A stretch of 64,000 nucleotides of DNA. It comes from Polyangiaceae bacterium (GTDB lineage: Bacteria; Myxococcota_A; Polyangia; Polyangiales; Polyangiaceae). Of the stretch, positions 43,816 through 52,596 are shown piece by piece. Position numbers and translations under genes: made by a program. The stretch is from contig JADLEQ010000042.1 in the NCBI GenBank assembly GCA_020846005.1, positions 1-64,000 of the forward strand, given 5' to 3'. How positions within the stretch are numbered: the stretch's first letter is position 1; every line of letters begins with the position of its first letter. Below the pieces are notes generated by a model, which ran no database searches, was not told where the DNA came from, and was given only the letters and a program-made list of their open reading frames with translations.

Positions 43816-44682
43816 ATGGTTTGGCGACCCGACGGCCCCCGCCTTCGCGCGCGGCGGGCCCGCGGCCCCGGATGGCGCGCTGGCGCGTGGCTGGGCGCGG
43901 CGGCCGGGTGGCTCGCCGCCTGCACCCCGCGAGCTGCGCCGCACGCGCCTCAGGGCGCGGTCGAGGTGGCGGTCCCCCCGCCCGCGGCGGCAGATCCCGC
44001 CCGTTCGGCGGGCGCGTCGGTCCGCTCCGAGCGCGGCTCGCGGATGGCGAAGCTCCACGGCGGCGAGTTCGTGATAGGACGCGACGACGGAGACGCGGCC
44101 GTCGGCCCCGCGCACGTCGTCACGCTCGCGCCGTTCGAGCTCGACGTGACCGAGGCCACCGTGGCGGACTACGCGGCGTGCGTCGCCGCGGGGGCGTGCT
44201 CGGAGCCGGGGGCGGGGGACTCGTGTACCTGGGCGCGACGCGACGCGGAGCGGCTGCCGGTCAACTGCGTCGACTGGCATCAGGCCACGCGCTTCTGCTC
44301 CTGGGCGGGCAAGCGGCTACCCACCGAGGCCGAGTGGGAGCGGGCGGCGCGCGCCGGGACCGGGCGCCGGTACCCGTGGGACGGCGATTCGCCGCCGGCC
44401 GATCTCTGCTGGTCGCGCGACGCCGCGCTGGGGCCGTGCCCCGTCGACGCCGGTGGTGGCGTGCACTCGCCCTACGGGGTGGCCGACCTCGAGGACAACC
44501 TGGCCGAGTGGACGAGCAGCCCGTTCTGTCGCTACCTGGAGGAGGAGTGCCTGGAGACGGGCCCGGTGATCCGGGGCGGGGACTGGACCTCGAGCGATCT
44601 CCAGGTCTTCGGCGCGAGCGATCGCGCCTGGGACAAGTCGTCCGGCCGGCTCCCCACCGTCGGCTTCCGCTGCGCGCGGTGA
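43816..44682 (+). CDS. SUMF1/FGE-fold lipoprotein (probably non-catalytic)
   Basis: This 288-residue protein has an Arg-rich N-region, a hydrophobic segment and a lipobox (AAGWLAAC), then a complete SUMF1/formylglycine-generating-enzyme-like fold (KLHGGEFVIGRDD, PVNCVDWHQATRFCSWAGKRLPTEAEWERAARAG, YPWDG, GVADLEDNLAEWT, VIRGGDWTSSD, VGFRCAR). In true FGEs an active-site Cys pair lies just after RGGS; here that segment (WTSSDLQVFGASDR) has none, so formylglycine formation is unlikely. Such proteins act as lectin-like or kinase-associated domains. The ATG at 43816 is preferred to a GTG at 43798. Confidence 0.85.
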   Translation: MVWRPDGPRLRARRARGPGWRAGAWLGAAAGWLAACTPRAAPHAPQGAVEVAVPPPAAADPARSAGASVRSERGSRMAKLHGGEFVIGRDDGDAAVGPAHVVTLAPFELDVTEATVADYAACVAAGACSEPGAGDSCTWARRDAERLPVNCVDWHQATRFCSWAGKRLPTEAEWERAARAGTGRRYPWDGDSPPADLCWSRDAALGPCPVDAGGGVHSPYGVADLEDNLAEWTSSPFCRYLEEECLETGPVIRGGDWTSSDLQVFGASDRAWDKSSGRLPTVGFRCAR

Positions 44683-44791
44683 GCCCGCTGTAGCGCTCGG
44701 GCCAGCGTGGGCCGGGCGCGCCGCGCGGCGCCGCCGCGGATTGACCGGGGCGCGTCGATCGCAGTAGGGGGCGGGCCCCGGCTTCGGCGCC

Positions 44792-45550
44792 ATGCGACCC
44801 CAACGTCTCCCCGGCTACCTCCCGCGGGCACTCGCGCGGCTCCCCGTCATCGCGGTCGTCGGGCTCCTCGTCGCCGCGTGCAAGCCCGGCGCCGGCAGCT
44901 CCTGCGATCGCGGCGACGGGCGATGCCTGGACGCTCAGCGCATGCTGAAGTGCCAGGGCGGCCGCCTCGTCGAGATGCCGTGCAAGGGGAAGGGGGGCTG
45001 CGCGCTTGGTCCGAAGGGGCCAGACTGCGATCTCTCCGGCAACGCCGACGGGGATCCGTGCTCGACCGACGACGAGGGCATCGCGGCCTGCGCAGACGAC
45101 AAGACGCTCGTCGCGTGTCGCTCCGGCAAGTTCGTGCGCGCAGCCTGCAAGGGGCCGGACGGGTGCGTGCAGCAGGGCGCCAACGCGGTGTGCGACGCGA
45201 CGCGCGCCGACGTGGGCGACGCCTGCAAGGATCCGTCCCACAAGGCGTGCGCCGCCGATGGCAGCGCGTTCCTCGCCTGCAGCGAAGGGAAGCTCGCGCG
45301 GGTCTTCGACTGCCGCGGGAAGAACGGCTGCAAGGCCACGGGATCGAAGCTCGACTGCGACATGACGGTCGCCCGGATCGACGACCCGTGCCCCAAGGAG
45401 ATGGAGGGTCGCCCTGCGTGCAGCGACGACGGCGCCCACATCCTCGAGTGCCAGCGCGGGGTGTTCGCGATCGAGACCCCGTGCACCGGGGGGAAGCGCT
45501 GCTCCGCCGACGGGGCCGCCATCCGCTGCGACCAGCCCTCCGCGCGCTGA
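44792..45550 (+). CDS. Cys-rich repeat lipoprotein
   Basis: This 252-residue lipoprotein has a signal and lipobox (VGLLVAAC) followed by four or five copies of a Cys-rich module of about 45 residues. Each contains a pattern like C...L.C..GK.V...CKG..GC...G....CD (CKGKGGCALGPKGPDCD, CKGPDGCVQQGANAVCD, CRGKNGCKATGSKLDCD, CTGGKRCSADGAAIRCD). Disulfide-stabilised surface binding is probable; no enzyme motif is present. It stands alone between the SUMF1-fold gene and a convergent vWA gene. Confidence 0.82.
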   Translation: MRPQRLPGYLPRALARLPVIAVVGLLVAACKPGAGSSCDRGDGRCLDAQRMLKCQGGRLVEMPCKGKGGCALGPKGPDCDLSGNADGDPCSTDDEGIAACADDKTLVACRSGKFVRAACKGPDGCVQQGANAVCDATRADVGDACKDPSHKACAADGSAFLACSEGKLARVFDCRGKNGCKATGSKLDCDMTVARIDDPCPKEMEGRPACSDDGAHILECQRGVFAIETPCTGGKRCSADGAAIRCDQPSAR

Positions 45551-45653
45551 GCTTGCGTTGGGCGCGCGGCCCGACGAAGCACCCGCGGCGACGCGCGCTC
45601 GGGAGCGCGGCCGCCGCGGGAGCGGCACCTGGGCGTGCGCCCGGGGACGCGAT

Positions 45654-47180
45654 TCAGCGCGCGATCACGACCCGCTCCGCGCAGGGCTTGGCGTTCTCGT
45701 CGCGCCGGAGTCCGGCGATAGCGAGCGGCTGAGCGTCGAGCGCGGCGAGCTCCCGCCGGATCCGGCCCACGATCAGCTGGTCCAGGTTGCCGCTCGTGTA
45801 GCTCTCGTGGGTGCCGCCGCAGGACGACCGCGGATCGCCGCCCCCCGCCGACTGCGGCCCCGCGCCGCCGCGCAGCACGAAGAGGCTGCTACCCCCGGTG
45901 AACTGCGCGAGCTGGCGCATCACGACCTGGCCCAGCGCGTCCATCCCCGACGCGGAGACGGTGAAGAGCTGGATGCCGCGACGGGCCGCGTCGCGCATGC
46001 TGAGCGAGTAGCTGCGGTCGCCGGCGTAGTCGAGGTGCGGCGGCGCGTCGGCGATCACGAACGCCATGCGCGCGACCGACCGCTCGCTCCAGTCCAGGCC
46101 TTCCAGCGCGGCCGCGAGCCCCTCGTTCATCGCCTCCGGAGTGTCCCCACCCCCTGAAGCGCGGATCGCGGCGACGGAGTCGGAGAAGCCATCCAGATCG
46201 GTGGTCATCGGGTACGCGCGCGTCACGTAGGCGTCCCCGCGGTCCTTATACTCGACCAACCCGATCCTCACCGAGGTGCCGGTCCCCTCGAGCCGCTCCG
46301 CCACGGCGCGGATGGTCGCCTTCACGCCCTCGATCTCCTCGGACATGCTGCCCGTGGTGTCGAGCACGAAGGCAACGTCCACGGTACGTCGACCGGGGAG
46401 CGCGCGCGCCACCGGGAGGCGGAGCTCGACGGCGGCGTCGGCGTCCTGCAGCGGTACCGACGCGGACACCGAGGAGCCCTGACAGCGCGCGGTCGCGGTG
46501 AGGCGGCCTTGGAGGCGCTCGGCGCGAGGGAAGAGGATCGCGCGACCCGACGCGGTCGTCCTCAAGGTGAGGCTGCGCTGGGCGGCGTCGCTCACCGTGA
46601 CATCGCACGAGGGGACGCCCTGCCCGGACGAGTCGGTGACCACGAGGAACCGGCGCTGACTCACGTCGACCGCGACGTGGCCGAGGCCGAGCTGGGTCCC
46701 GAGGAAAGCCTGCCACTCCCGGTAGTTGGCGTTGTCGTCCCACTCGCCGGCGCGCACGCCCGAGGCGGCGATCGCCGGGGGCTTCAGCGGCTCCGATCGC
46801 GACGCCGCGCCCGCCCCGCTCGCGCTCCCGGCCTTCGCCTCGGCGGGGCGCGTGGGGGCCCGGGGGGCGGCGGCACGCGGCGCAGCCGCTGCGGCGGTCC
46901 CACCGCGCGCGTAGGGGAGGTCGCTCGCGCCGGACTCGGGGGCGCCCTCCTCCTTCTCCGCGGCCCCTCCTGCCGGCGCGTCACCGAGGTCGGTGGTGGG
47001 GTCGTCGGCGGCGCTGGGCGAGGGCGCGGGTTGGACGCTCGGCGCCTCGTCGGCGGGCGCGGCGGGCCGCTCACCCGCGGCCGGCAGGCTCGGCCCGCGC
47101 GAGCCCGCCGGGGCGCCCCCGGCGCAGCCGGCGAGCACGAGTGAGAGCGTGAGAGAGGCGGTTCCGAGGTGAGTGCGCAT
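45654..47180 (-). CDS. vWA-domain lipoprotein
   Basis: This 508-residue lipoprotein has a signal and lipobox (LSLVLAGC), an Ala/Pro/Gly-rich linker of about 110 residues, a Gly/Arg region and a beta domain (VPSCDVTVSDAAQRSLTLRT). A von Willebrand factor A domain follows with a full MIDAS start (DTTGSMSEE, Asp274) and later GGGDTPEAMNEGL. It ends with DENAKPCAERVVIAR. Metal-dependent protein binding outside the cell is the likely role. The Shine-Dalgarno AAGGAG lies before the ATG at 47180. It lies 110 nt downstream of a large unknown protein gene on the same strand. Confidence 0.87.
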   Translation of the reverse strand: MRTHLGTASLTLSLVLAGCAGGAPAGSRGPSLPAAGERPAAPADEAPSVQPAPSPSAADDPTTDLGDAPAGGAAEKEEGAPESGASDLPYARGGTAAAAAPRAAAPRAPTRPAEAKAGSASGAGAASRSEPLKPPAIAASGVRAGEWDDNANYREWQAFLGTQLGLGHVAVDVSQRRFLVVTDSSGQGVPSCDVTVSDAAQRSLTLRTTASGRAILFPRAERLQGRLTATARCQGSSVSASVPLQDADAAVELRLPVARALPGRRTVDVAFVLDTTGSMSEEIEGVKATIRAVAERLEGTGTSVRIGLVEYKDRGDAYVTRAYPMTTDLDGFSDSVAAIRASGGGDTPEAMNEGLAAALEGLDWSERSVARMAFVIADAPPHLDYAGDRSYSLSMRDAARRGIQLFTVSASGMDALGQVVMRQLAQFTGGSSLFVLRGGAGPQSAGGGDPRSSCGGTHESYTSGNLDQLIVGRIRRELAALDAQPLAIAGLRRDENAKPCAERVVIAR

Positions 47181-47290
47181 GGTGGCTCCTTGGGCAGCGA
47201 ACGCGGCGCTCGCGCGTGCGCTTACACCGCGAGCCGCGGTGAGCGGCTCGCGTCGCGCGTCGCGGCGCCGATCGGCGCCGCCGCGCGCCC

Positions 47291-49948
47291 TCAGGAGCGG
47301 GGGCCGAGCAGCGCGAACGCCTCGCGCCAGCCGGGGGCGCGGTCCCGCACGCGGTCGTACAGCCACGCGGTCACAGCGCCCGGGAGCGCCGCTCCGGCGC
47401 TCGCCGCGGCGACCGCTCGCGCGACCTGCGCCGTCGCTTCAGCGGGCGCCCGGCCGAGGAGCGCCAGCGCGGTGCGCTCGTCTCCGCGCGAGAGCGCCGC
47501 GACGAGCTGATCGGCGACGTCCGCCGGGACGCGCGCCCACGCGGCGGCAGCGAGCTCGGGGCGGTCGCGCGCGATCCAGCCGGCCAGGGCCGAAGCGAGC
47601 GGAGCCTCCGGGGCCTGCCGTGCGAGCGCCGCCGACGTCTCGGGCTCCGCGTCGCCCAGCACCTCGAGGAGCGCCGCCCAGCGCGCGGCGTCGAGCGCGC
47701 CCACGGGCACCCGCGCCCACCAGGCGGGGTGCGCCCTCATCGCCCGGGGCAGCACCTCGACCGGCACGTGCGGCCACAGGACGCGCGCGGAAGGCGCGCC
47801 GGGCGCGAACAGCTCGCTCGCTGGGCACCCCGCGGCGTCCCAGGCTCGCCACATCGCCTCGGCGACGTCCGTGAACGCCAGGGAGCGCCGCGCCGCGAGC
47901 TCGGCCAGCGCTTCGAGTTCGACGCCGCTCGGCTCGAGCGCCGCCAGCGTCGACCACGCCGGCACGCCGAGCGCGATCTCGTCGAGCCACGCGCCCGGAG
48001 CGTGGAGAGCGTGCGGCCCGCGTGGCGTGACCGCGGCGCCCGTGAGAGAGCGATGCCGATCGACGAGCAGGGTAGCCCCGTGTGCCCAGGGCGCGCGCTC
48101 GGCGCGCGCGGTCGTGAGGGTGTCACGGATCTCGTCGAGCTCGGCGAGCGCGAGCCCCGTCGGCGCGTCCGCCCGCCACGGCGCCAGGCTCGCGCTGCGC
48201 CGGCGTGCGGGCACGCGCGATCGCTCCGACAGCGCGAGGAGCGCCAGGCGCCATGCGCCCGGTGAGAGCGCGGCCCCCGCGCCCTGCGCGTGCGCGATCC
48301 GCGGAACGAGCCGCCCGCCGAGTTCGAGCGCGCAGTCGACCGCGTCCGCGAACAGCTCGGCGGCGTCCGGCTCGGCGAGCGGCACGCCGGACAACAGCGC
48401 GAGCCCGGCGACGCGCGCGGCCGCCTCCACCGCCGCCGCCGCGGCAGGATCCCCGCCCGCGTCGAGCTCCGCCTCGTCGTCGAGCGGCGAGGTCTCGTCC
48501 GCGACGACGCGGGCGGAGAGCGCCCGGGTGACGTCCTCTGCGTGCGGCCCGAGCAGCGCCTCACCCCACACCAACGCCGGGGCGCGCGCGATCGCGTCGA
48601 ACGCCGCCTCGCGCAGCACGCAGACGAGCCAGCGCGGGCCCAGGCGGAGCTGCTCCTCGCCGTGCGCGTGCGGCGGTCGCCGAGCCGCCGCGCCGGGGGC
48701 GTGCGCCGCGCCGGCGCTCGCGGGCTCGAGGACGCCGGCGCGCTCGAGCGCACGCACGGCGCGGAACGCCCCCGGCGGCAGGCGGCGCCGGGCGCGCTCG
48801 AGCTCGCGGGCGCGGGCGGCGCGCTCCGGCTCGGGCACCGCTGCGACGAGCCACTCCAGGTCCGGCGCCCGCGCGATCTCGTCCGGGATCGAGTCGAACC
48901 AGCCAGCGCGGGGCAGCGGCGCCTCGAGCCCGCCCGTGTCGCCGCGCAGGCGCGCCTGCGCGAGCGCGAGCAGGAGCTCCCACCCGTCTCGCGCGAGCCA
49001 CCCCAGCGAGTCCCGCGCGTCGAGCGCCTCGCTGGCACGCAGCGTCAGCCATCGCTCCACGATACGCCGTGCGCCCGCGCGCCCGAGCGCGTCGACGCCG
49101 AGCTCGTCGCACACGCCCAGCCACCCGAGCGCGGACCCGAAGTCGGTCGCCCAGCGCCGCGGCAGCGCCTGCGCGCGAACCCACGCGGCCGCCTCCGCGG
49201 GCTGGAAGTGGCCGTCGCGCGCGATGCGACCGGCGACCCACTCCGCGAGCGGCTCGATATAGGAATCCGGGGAGGGGGAGTAGTGGACGGCGAGCTCGGC
49301 GGGGAGCGACGCGACGGGCGGCCGCGCGAGGGCTGCGCACCACGCGCTCGCCGACGCGGCGAGGCGCGCGAGCGAGTCGCCGTCACCGCGGTCGTCGTGC
49401 TCCACCTCGAAGAACCACGGCACGCCGGCGCGGCTCTCCGCGAGCGCGGCGGCTGCGGCCAGTGTCGTCACGGACGCGCGCGTCGCGAGACCGCGCGCCT
49501 GCAGCCACGCTCCGACGAGGCCGCGACCCGAGCCGGGCGGCGCGACCCACAGGGCGCGGGACCACTCTCGACGAGTGATGGCGGAGGGCAGCCCCGGCGG
49601 GAGCTCCTCCGACCGGAGGTCGAGCGACTGTGCCCAACGAAGGTCTCGCCACCGCACGGCCGGTGAGGACGGCGCCGGGGGTCCGCCGGGCGAGCGCAGC
49701 GCGTCGTCCACCTCCGAGGCGTCGCAGCCCAGGGCCGCCACCAGCACTCGCTGCACGTCGCGCCGGTCCCGCAGCCACTCGAGATCGACGCCGCGGTCGA
49801 GCTTGCTCAGCAGCGCGGCGAGGCTTCGCGGACGGATCGGCGAGCCGGCTGGCCAGCCCTCGTGCCCCAGCGCCAGCTCGGCCAGCCGACCGAAGCTCCG
49901 CACCGGGCGGGGCCGCGCCGCGTCCATGAGGGATCGAAGCCAGCCCAC
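47291..49948 (-). CDS. Large uncharacterised protein with P-loop-like motif (STAND-like?)
   Basis: This 885-residue soluble protein matches no family I recognise. The N-terminal part (SLAALLSKLDRGVDLEWLRDRRDVQRVLVAALG) looks like a small helical domain. About residue 150 a P-loop-like segment follows (WVAPPGSGRGLVGAWLQARG), near GxxGSGR but without the usual GKT/S. The rest is Ala/Leu/Trp/Arg-rich helical sequence, with winged-helix-like and helical-repeat-like stretches. Overall shape and length recall STAND/AP-ATPase signalling proteins, but Walker B and sensor residues cannot be assigned, so this is tentative. Start GTG at 49948 has GGGGAG upstream; the ATG at 49927 is possible. No effector domain is apparent. 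Confidence 0.6.
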   Translation of the reverse strand: MGWLRSLMDAARPRPVRSFGRLAELALGHEGWPAGSPIRPRSLAALLSKLDRGVDLEWLRDRRDVQRVLVAALGCDASEVDDALRSPGGPPAPSSPAVRWRDLRWAQSLDLRSEELPPGLPSAITRREWSRALWVAPPGSGRGLVGAWLQARGLATRASVTTLAAAAALAESRAGVPWFFEVEHDDRGDGDSLARLAASASAWCAALARPPVASLPAELAVHYSPSPDSYIEPLAEWVAGRIARDGHFQPAEAAAWVRAQALPRRWATDFGSALGWLGVCDELGVDALGRAGARRIVERWLTLRASEALDARDSLGWLARDGWELLLALAQARLRGDTGGLEAPLPRAGWFDSIPDEIARAPDLEWLVAAVPEPERAARARELERARRRLPPGAFRAVRALERAGVLEPASAGAAHAPGAAARRPPHAHGEEQLRLGPRWLVCVLREAAFDAIARAPALVWGEALLGPHAEDVTRALSARVVADETSPLDDEAELDAGGDPAAAAAVEAAARVAGLALLSGVPLAEPDAAELFADAVDCALELGGRLVPRIAHAQGAGAALSPGAWRLALLALSERSRVPARRRSASLAPWRADAPTGLALAELDEIRDTLTTARAERAPWAHGATLLVDRHRSLTGAAVTPRGPHALHAPGAWLDEIALGVPAWSTLAALEPSGVELEALAELAARRSLAFTDVAEAMWRAWDAAGCPASELFAPGAPSARVLWPHVPVEVLPRAMRAHPAWWARVPVGALDAARWAALLEVLGDAEPETSAALARQAPEAPLASALAGWIARDRPELAAAAWARVPADVADQLVAALSRGDERTALALLGRAPAEATAQVARAVAAASAGAALPGAVTAWLYDRVRDRAPGWREAFALLGPRS

Positions 49949-50415
49949 TGCTCAGCTGCTCCCCGGATCATCGGTAGCCCCCGCCCGCGCTCCTGCTCTT
50001 GCGTGCAGCGCCCGGCGGCAGGGCCACGCCGCGCGACGAGAATGCAGCATGAATGCAGGATGCATGAATCCTCAGACAGTGTACACGAAGCCAGCATGGA
50101 TGGCGCGCACTATTTGATTCGCGTGCTGCGCTGCACGAGCATCGGCGGCGACCTCCGGCGCCGGGACGGACGGCGCCACGGCCTCGGCGCGGCCGGCGCT
50201 CTGCCTGGGCTGAACGTCCGCTCCTCCTCAGGGCCAGGCGGCACGGAGGCGCGGCTCCTCGGTCCCCCTGATCATCGCTCCAGTGGAGCGCGCGCTGGCG
50301 CCGGGCAGCGACGGCTCCGAGCCGGGGGTAGCCTCGGCTCCGCTCGCCGGGGACCCCCGGACGCTGTCACGATCCGCTCGCCTCCAACGATGGAGGACCA
50401 GCGCCCGCCCGCCCC
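49949..50415. other. 467-nt divergent intergenic region with an AT-richer repeat patch
   Basis: This separates the large P-loop-like gene (minus) from the ECF-like gene (plus). It contains a patch (about 50037-50115) clearly lower in GC than its surroundings, with a tandem 11-bp repeat and a palindrome, and otherwise no open frame with support. It likely holds the promoters for both divergent genes, but I could not define -35/-10 elements confidently. Confidence 0.45.
50040..50071. repeat. Two tandem 11-bp repeats plus a palindrome (possible operator)
   Basis: gaatgcagcat (50040-50050) and gaatgcaggat (50051-50061) differ by one base. The second overlaps an interrupted palindrome, GGAT-GCATGA-ATCC (50058-50071). 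The patch is AT-rich for this genome and lies between divergent genes, so a regulator-binding role is plausible but inferred. Confidence 0.45.
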
Positions 50416-51414
50416 ATGGCTGCCCCAGACGATCCCGCGCCCCCGACGAGCGCGCTCCTCGCGGACGCCTCGCTCCTCGAGGCGCTGCGCAAGTACGCGC
50501 GCAGCCGCCTCGCCACGCACGACGCCGACGACGTGGTGCAGGCGACGCTCACGGAGGCGCTGGCGGCGACCGCCCCGCCCCGCGCTCCCGAGGAGCTCCG
50601 CCGCTGGGTGTTCGGCATCGCGCGACACAAGGTCGCCGACGTCTTCCGGCGGGCGGCGCGCGAGCTGCCGGCCGACGACGCGCTGCTCGACGCGCCCGTC
50701 TCCAGTGACGGGGTCCGCCACGAGGCCCGGTCGCTCCTGCGGTGGGCCGAGCGAGAGCTCCCGCGAGGGGAGGGTGCGAAGGGCACGCTCGAGTGGATGC
50801 TGCGGGAAGGGGACGGCGAGAAGCTGGAGGAGATCGCCGCCGAGGAGCGCATCCCGGCCCCGCGCCTCCGGCAGCGCGTGTCGCGGCTTCGCAAGCACCT
50901 CCGCTCCCGTTGGGCGCTCGCCGTGGGCGCCGGGCTCGCCGCGCTCGCGCTCTGGCTCGCGGCCCGCGCGCCGTCGCCGGAGACGCCCATCGCGCGCGAG
51001 CGGCCCCCCGCCGAGCGGGCGGAGGAGCTGCGGCGTGAGGCGCTCGCGCGCTGTGCCGGGAGCGAGTGGTCCGCGTGCCTAGACGGTCTCGACCGCGCGC
51101 GCCAGCTCGACCCCGCAGGCGATGGGGCCGCCGCGGTCACCAGCGCGCGCGCCGCCGCGGCGAGCGCGCTCGCGCCGCCCCCGCCCCCTCCACCCGCGCC
51201 GTCGTCCTCGGTCGCCCCGCCCTCGAGCTCCGACGCCCCGCCCTCGAGCTCCGACGCGCGCCGCAACGTCGCGCCGGCGCCACGCGTGATCCGCAAGCGC
51301 TACGACGAGAAGAGCGTGCCCACCGAGGACCCCTCGGAGACCGAGACGCCTCCGCAGCGCCCCGCGCCGCGCGTCGAGCCGAAGCGGCCGCCGCGGAACC
51401 TCGACAGCAAGTGA
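50416..51414 (+). CDS. ECF-type sigma-70 factor fused to a membrane anchor and exported tail
   Basis: This 332-residue protein starts with sigma region 2 (YARSRLATHDADDVVQATLTEALAA, then RRWVFGIARHKVADVFRR) and region 4 (LEEIAAEERIPAPRLRQRVSRLRKHL), together residues about 20-170. One transmembrane helix follows (ALAVGAGLAALALWLAARAP, about 175-195). The C-terminal 130 residues are charged, then Pro/Ser-rich with a 7-residue direct repeat (APPSSSD), and end in a basic Pro tail. An integral membrane tether on a sigma factor is unusual; it could be held inactive until proteolysis, though no protease site is evident. It may bind core polymerase only after release. Confidence 0.78.
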   Translation: MAAPDDPAPPTSALLADASLLEALRKYARSRLATHDADDVVQATLTEALAATAPPRAPEELRRWVFGIARHKVADVFRRAARELPADDALLDAPVSSDGVRHEARSLLRWAERELPRGEGAKGTLEWMLREGDGEKLEEIAAEERIPAPRLRQRVSRLRKHLRSRWALAVGAGLAALALWLAARAPSPETPIARERPPAERAEELRREALARCAGSEWSACLDGLDRARQLDPAGDGAAAVTSARAAAASALAPPPPPPPAPSSSVAPPSSSDAPPSSSDARRNVAPAPRVIRKRYDEKSVPTEDPSETETPPQRPAPRVEPKRPPRNLDSK

Positions 51415-51648
51415 CGAACGGGGGCTCGCCGCCGAGCGGCGAACCGCGACCCGCGCGCTGACCCGCGCGCCGCACGTCAGCGCACGTTCGCGCGTTGCCG
51501 ACCGCGGCGCACGATCGCGCGCCGCGCGTCACGATCCGCGCCCGTCCCGCGACGTGCCTGTGAAGCCGACGAGCGTGCGCGTGGCGCGGTAGCCGCGCGC
51601 CGCGCGTCGCACGGAGCGTCGCGTCGCAGCGGCGAGCGGGAGTGCCTC

Positions 51649-52554
51649 ATGCGTTCGTGGATCGGTCGCGCCTTCGCTGGCGCCTTGGGGATCGTGTGTG
51701 CGATGAGCGCCGCGCGCGGCGCGGCCGAGGTGGGCGCGGTCGCGTCGGCCCGCGCGAGGACGCCGAGCGGCGCCGCTCGCGCACCGGGCGCGGAGCGCCG
51801 GGAGACGCCCCCGCGGGCGCTCTCGTCGACGCGCGACGAGCCGGCGGGCGTCGACGCCGACCCCGACGCCGCCCGCGAGCCGATCGTGCTCGACGAGCGG
51901 CCCGAGGAGCCGGGGCTGATCGCCTACCCACCGCGCGCAGGCCGCCAGCGGGGGCTCGCCGTGTTCCTGCATGGGATGTGCGACGAGCCCGAGTGGGAGT
52001 GCCCGCGCGTCTCGGATGGCGTGGCGGACCACGGCTGGCTCGTGTGCCCCCGCGCGCCGCTCCGCTGCAGCGGCGGCGGCTCCATCTGGCCGGGCGACGA
52101 CCGCCATGTCGCCGCCGTCGACGCCAGCGTGTCGCGCTTCGACCGCGAGGTGGCGCCGATCGACGCGAGCGCGCCCCGCACGCTGATCGGCTTCTCCCTG
52201 GGCGCGCTCCGCGCCGCCGAGCTCGTCCAGCGCCGTCGCGGCGGCTGGCAGAGCGCGATCCTCATCGGCGCCAAGGTGCAGCTCGATGCGCGCCGGCTCC
52301 GCGCGGCGGGGCTCGAGCGCGTCGTGCTCATGGCGGGCGAGCGCGACATGATGAAGTGGCACATGGTGGGTCAGGCGCGCGCGCTCGCGCGAGCCGGGTT
52401 CCCGGTCGCCTTCGTAAGCCTCGGCCCCGTCGGGCACACCCTGCCGAGGGTGCTCCCCGACGCCGTGCGCCGCTCGCTCCTGTGGGCTGGGGGCGAAGAC
52501 GGCGCGCTCACGCCCTCGACCGATCGGAACTCGGGCGAGCTCGTGGCTCCGTGA
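51649..52554 (+). CDS. Secreted alpha/beta hydrolase
   Basis: This 301-residue protein has an N-terminal signal (RAFAGALGIVCAMSAARG) and a Pro/Ala linker to about residue 95. The alpha/beta hydrolase core contains the oxyanion strand AVFLHGMC, the nucleophile elbow GFSLGALRA with Ser183, an acid region LMAGERDMMKWHM and a His in PVGHTLPRVL. The triad is therefore complete by motif. Esterase, peptidase or phospholipase activity is possible. Four Cys near CDEPEWECP and CPRAPLRC may form disulfides outside the cell. The GGGAG Shine-Dalgarno sits before the ATG. Confidence 0.85.
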   Translation: MRSWIGRAFAGALGIVCAMSAARGAAEVGAVASARARTPSGAARAPGAERRETPPRALSSTRDEPAGVDADPDAAREPIVLDERPEEPGLIAYPPRAGRQRGLAVFLHGMCDEPEWECPRVSDGVADHGWLVCPRAPLRCSGGGSIWPGDDRHVAAVDASVSRFDREVAPIDASAPRTLIGFSLGALRAAELVQRRRGGWQSAILIGAKVQLDARRLRAAGLERVVLMAGERDMMKWHMVGQARALARAGFPVAFVSLGPVGHTLPRVLPDAVRRSLLWAGGEDGALTPSTDRNSGELVAP

Positions 52555-52566
52555 ACGTGCGCCTCG

Positions 52567-52583
52567 GCCCCGGGAGCCGGGGC
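52567..52583. terminator. Hairpin between convergent genes
   Basis: GCCCCGG (52567-52573), a GAG loop and CCGGGGC (52577-52583) form a perfect 7-bp stem. It lies between the stop codons of the hydrolase gene and the convergent lipoprotein gene. No T tract is present. Confidence 0.4.
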
Positions 52584-52596
52584 GCGCGCCGCGAGC

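Noticed and set aside
43816-44682. Annotation as an active formylglycine-generating enzyme
   Set aside because: The active-site Cys pair after RGGD is missing.
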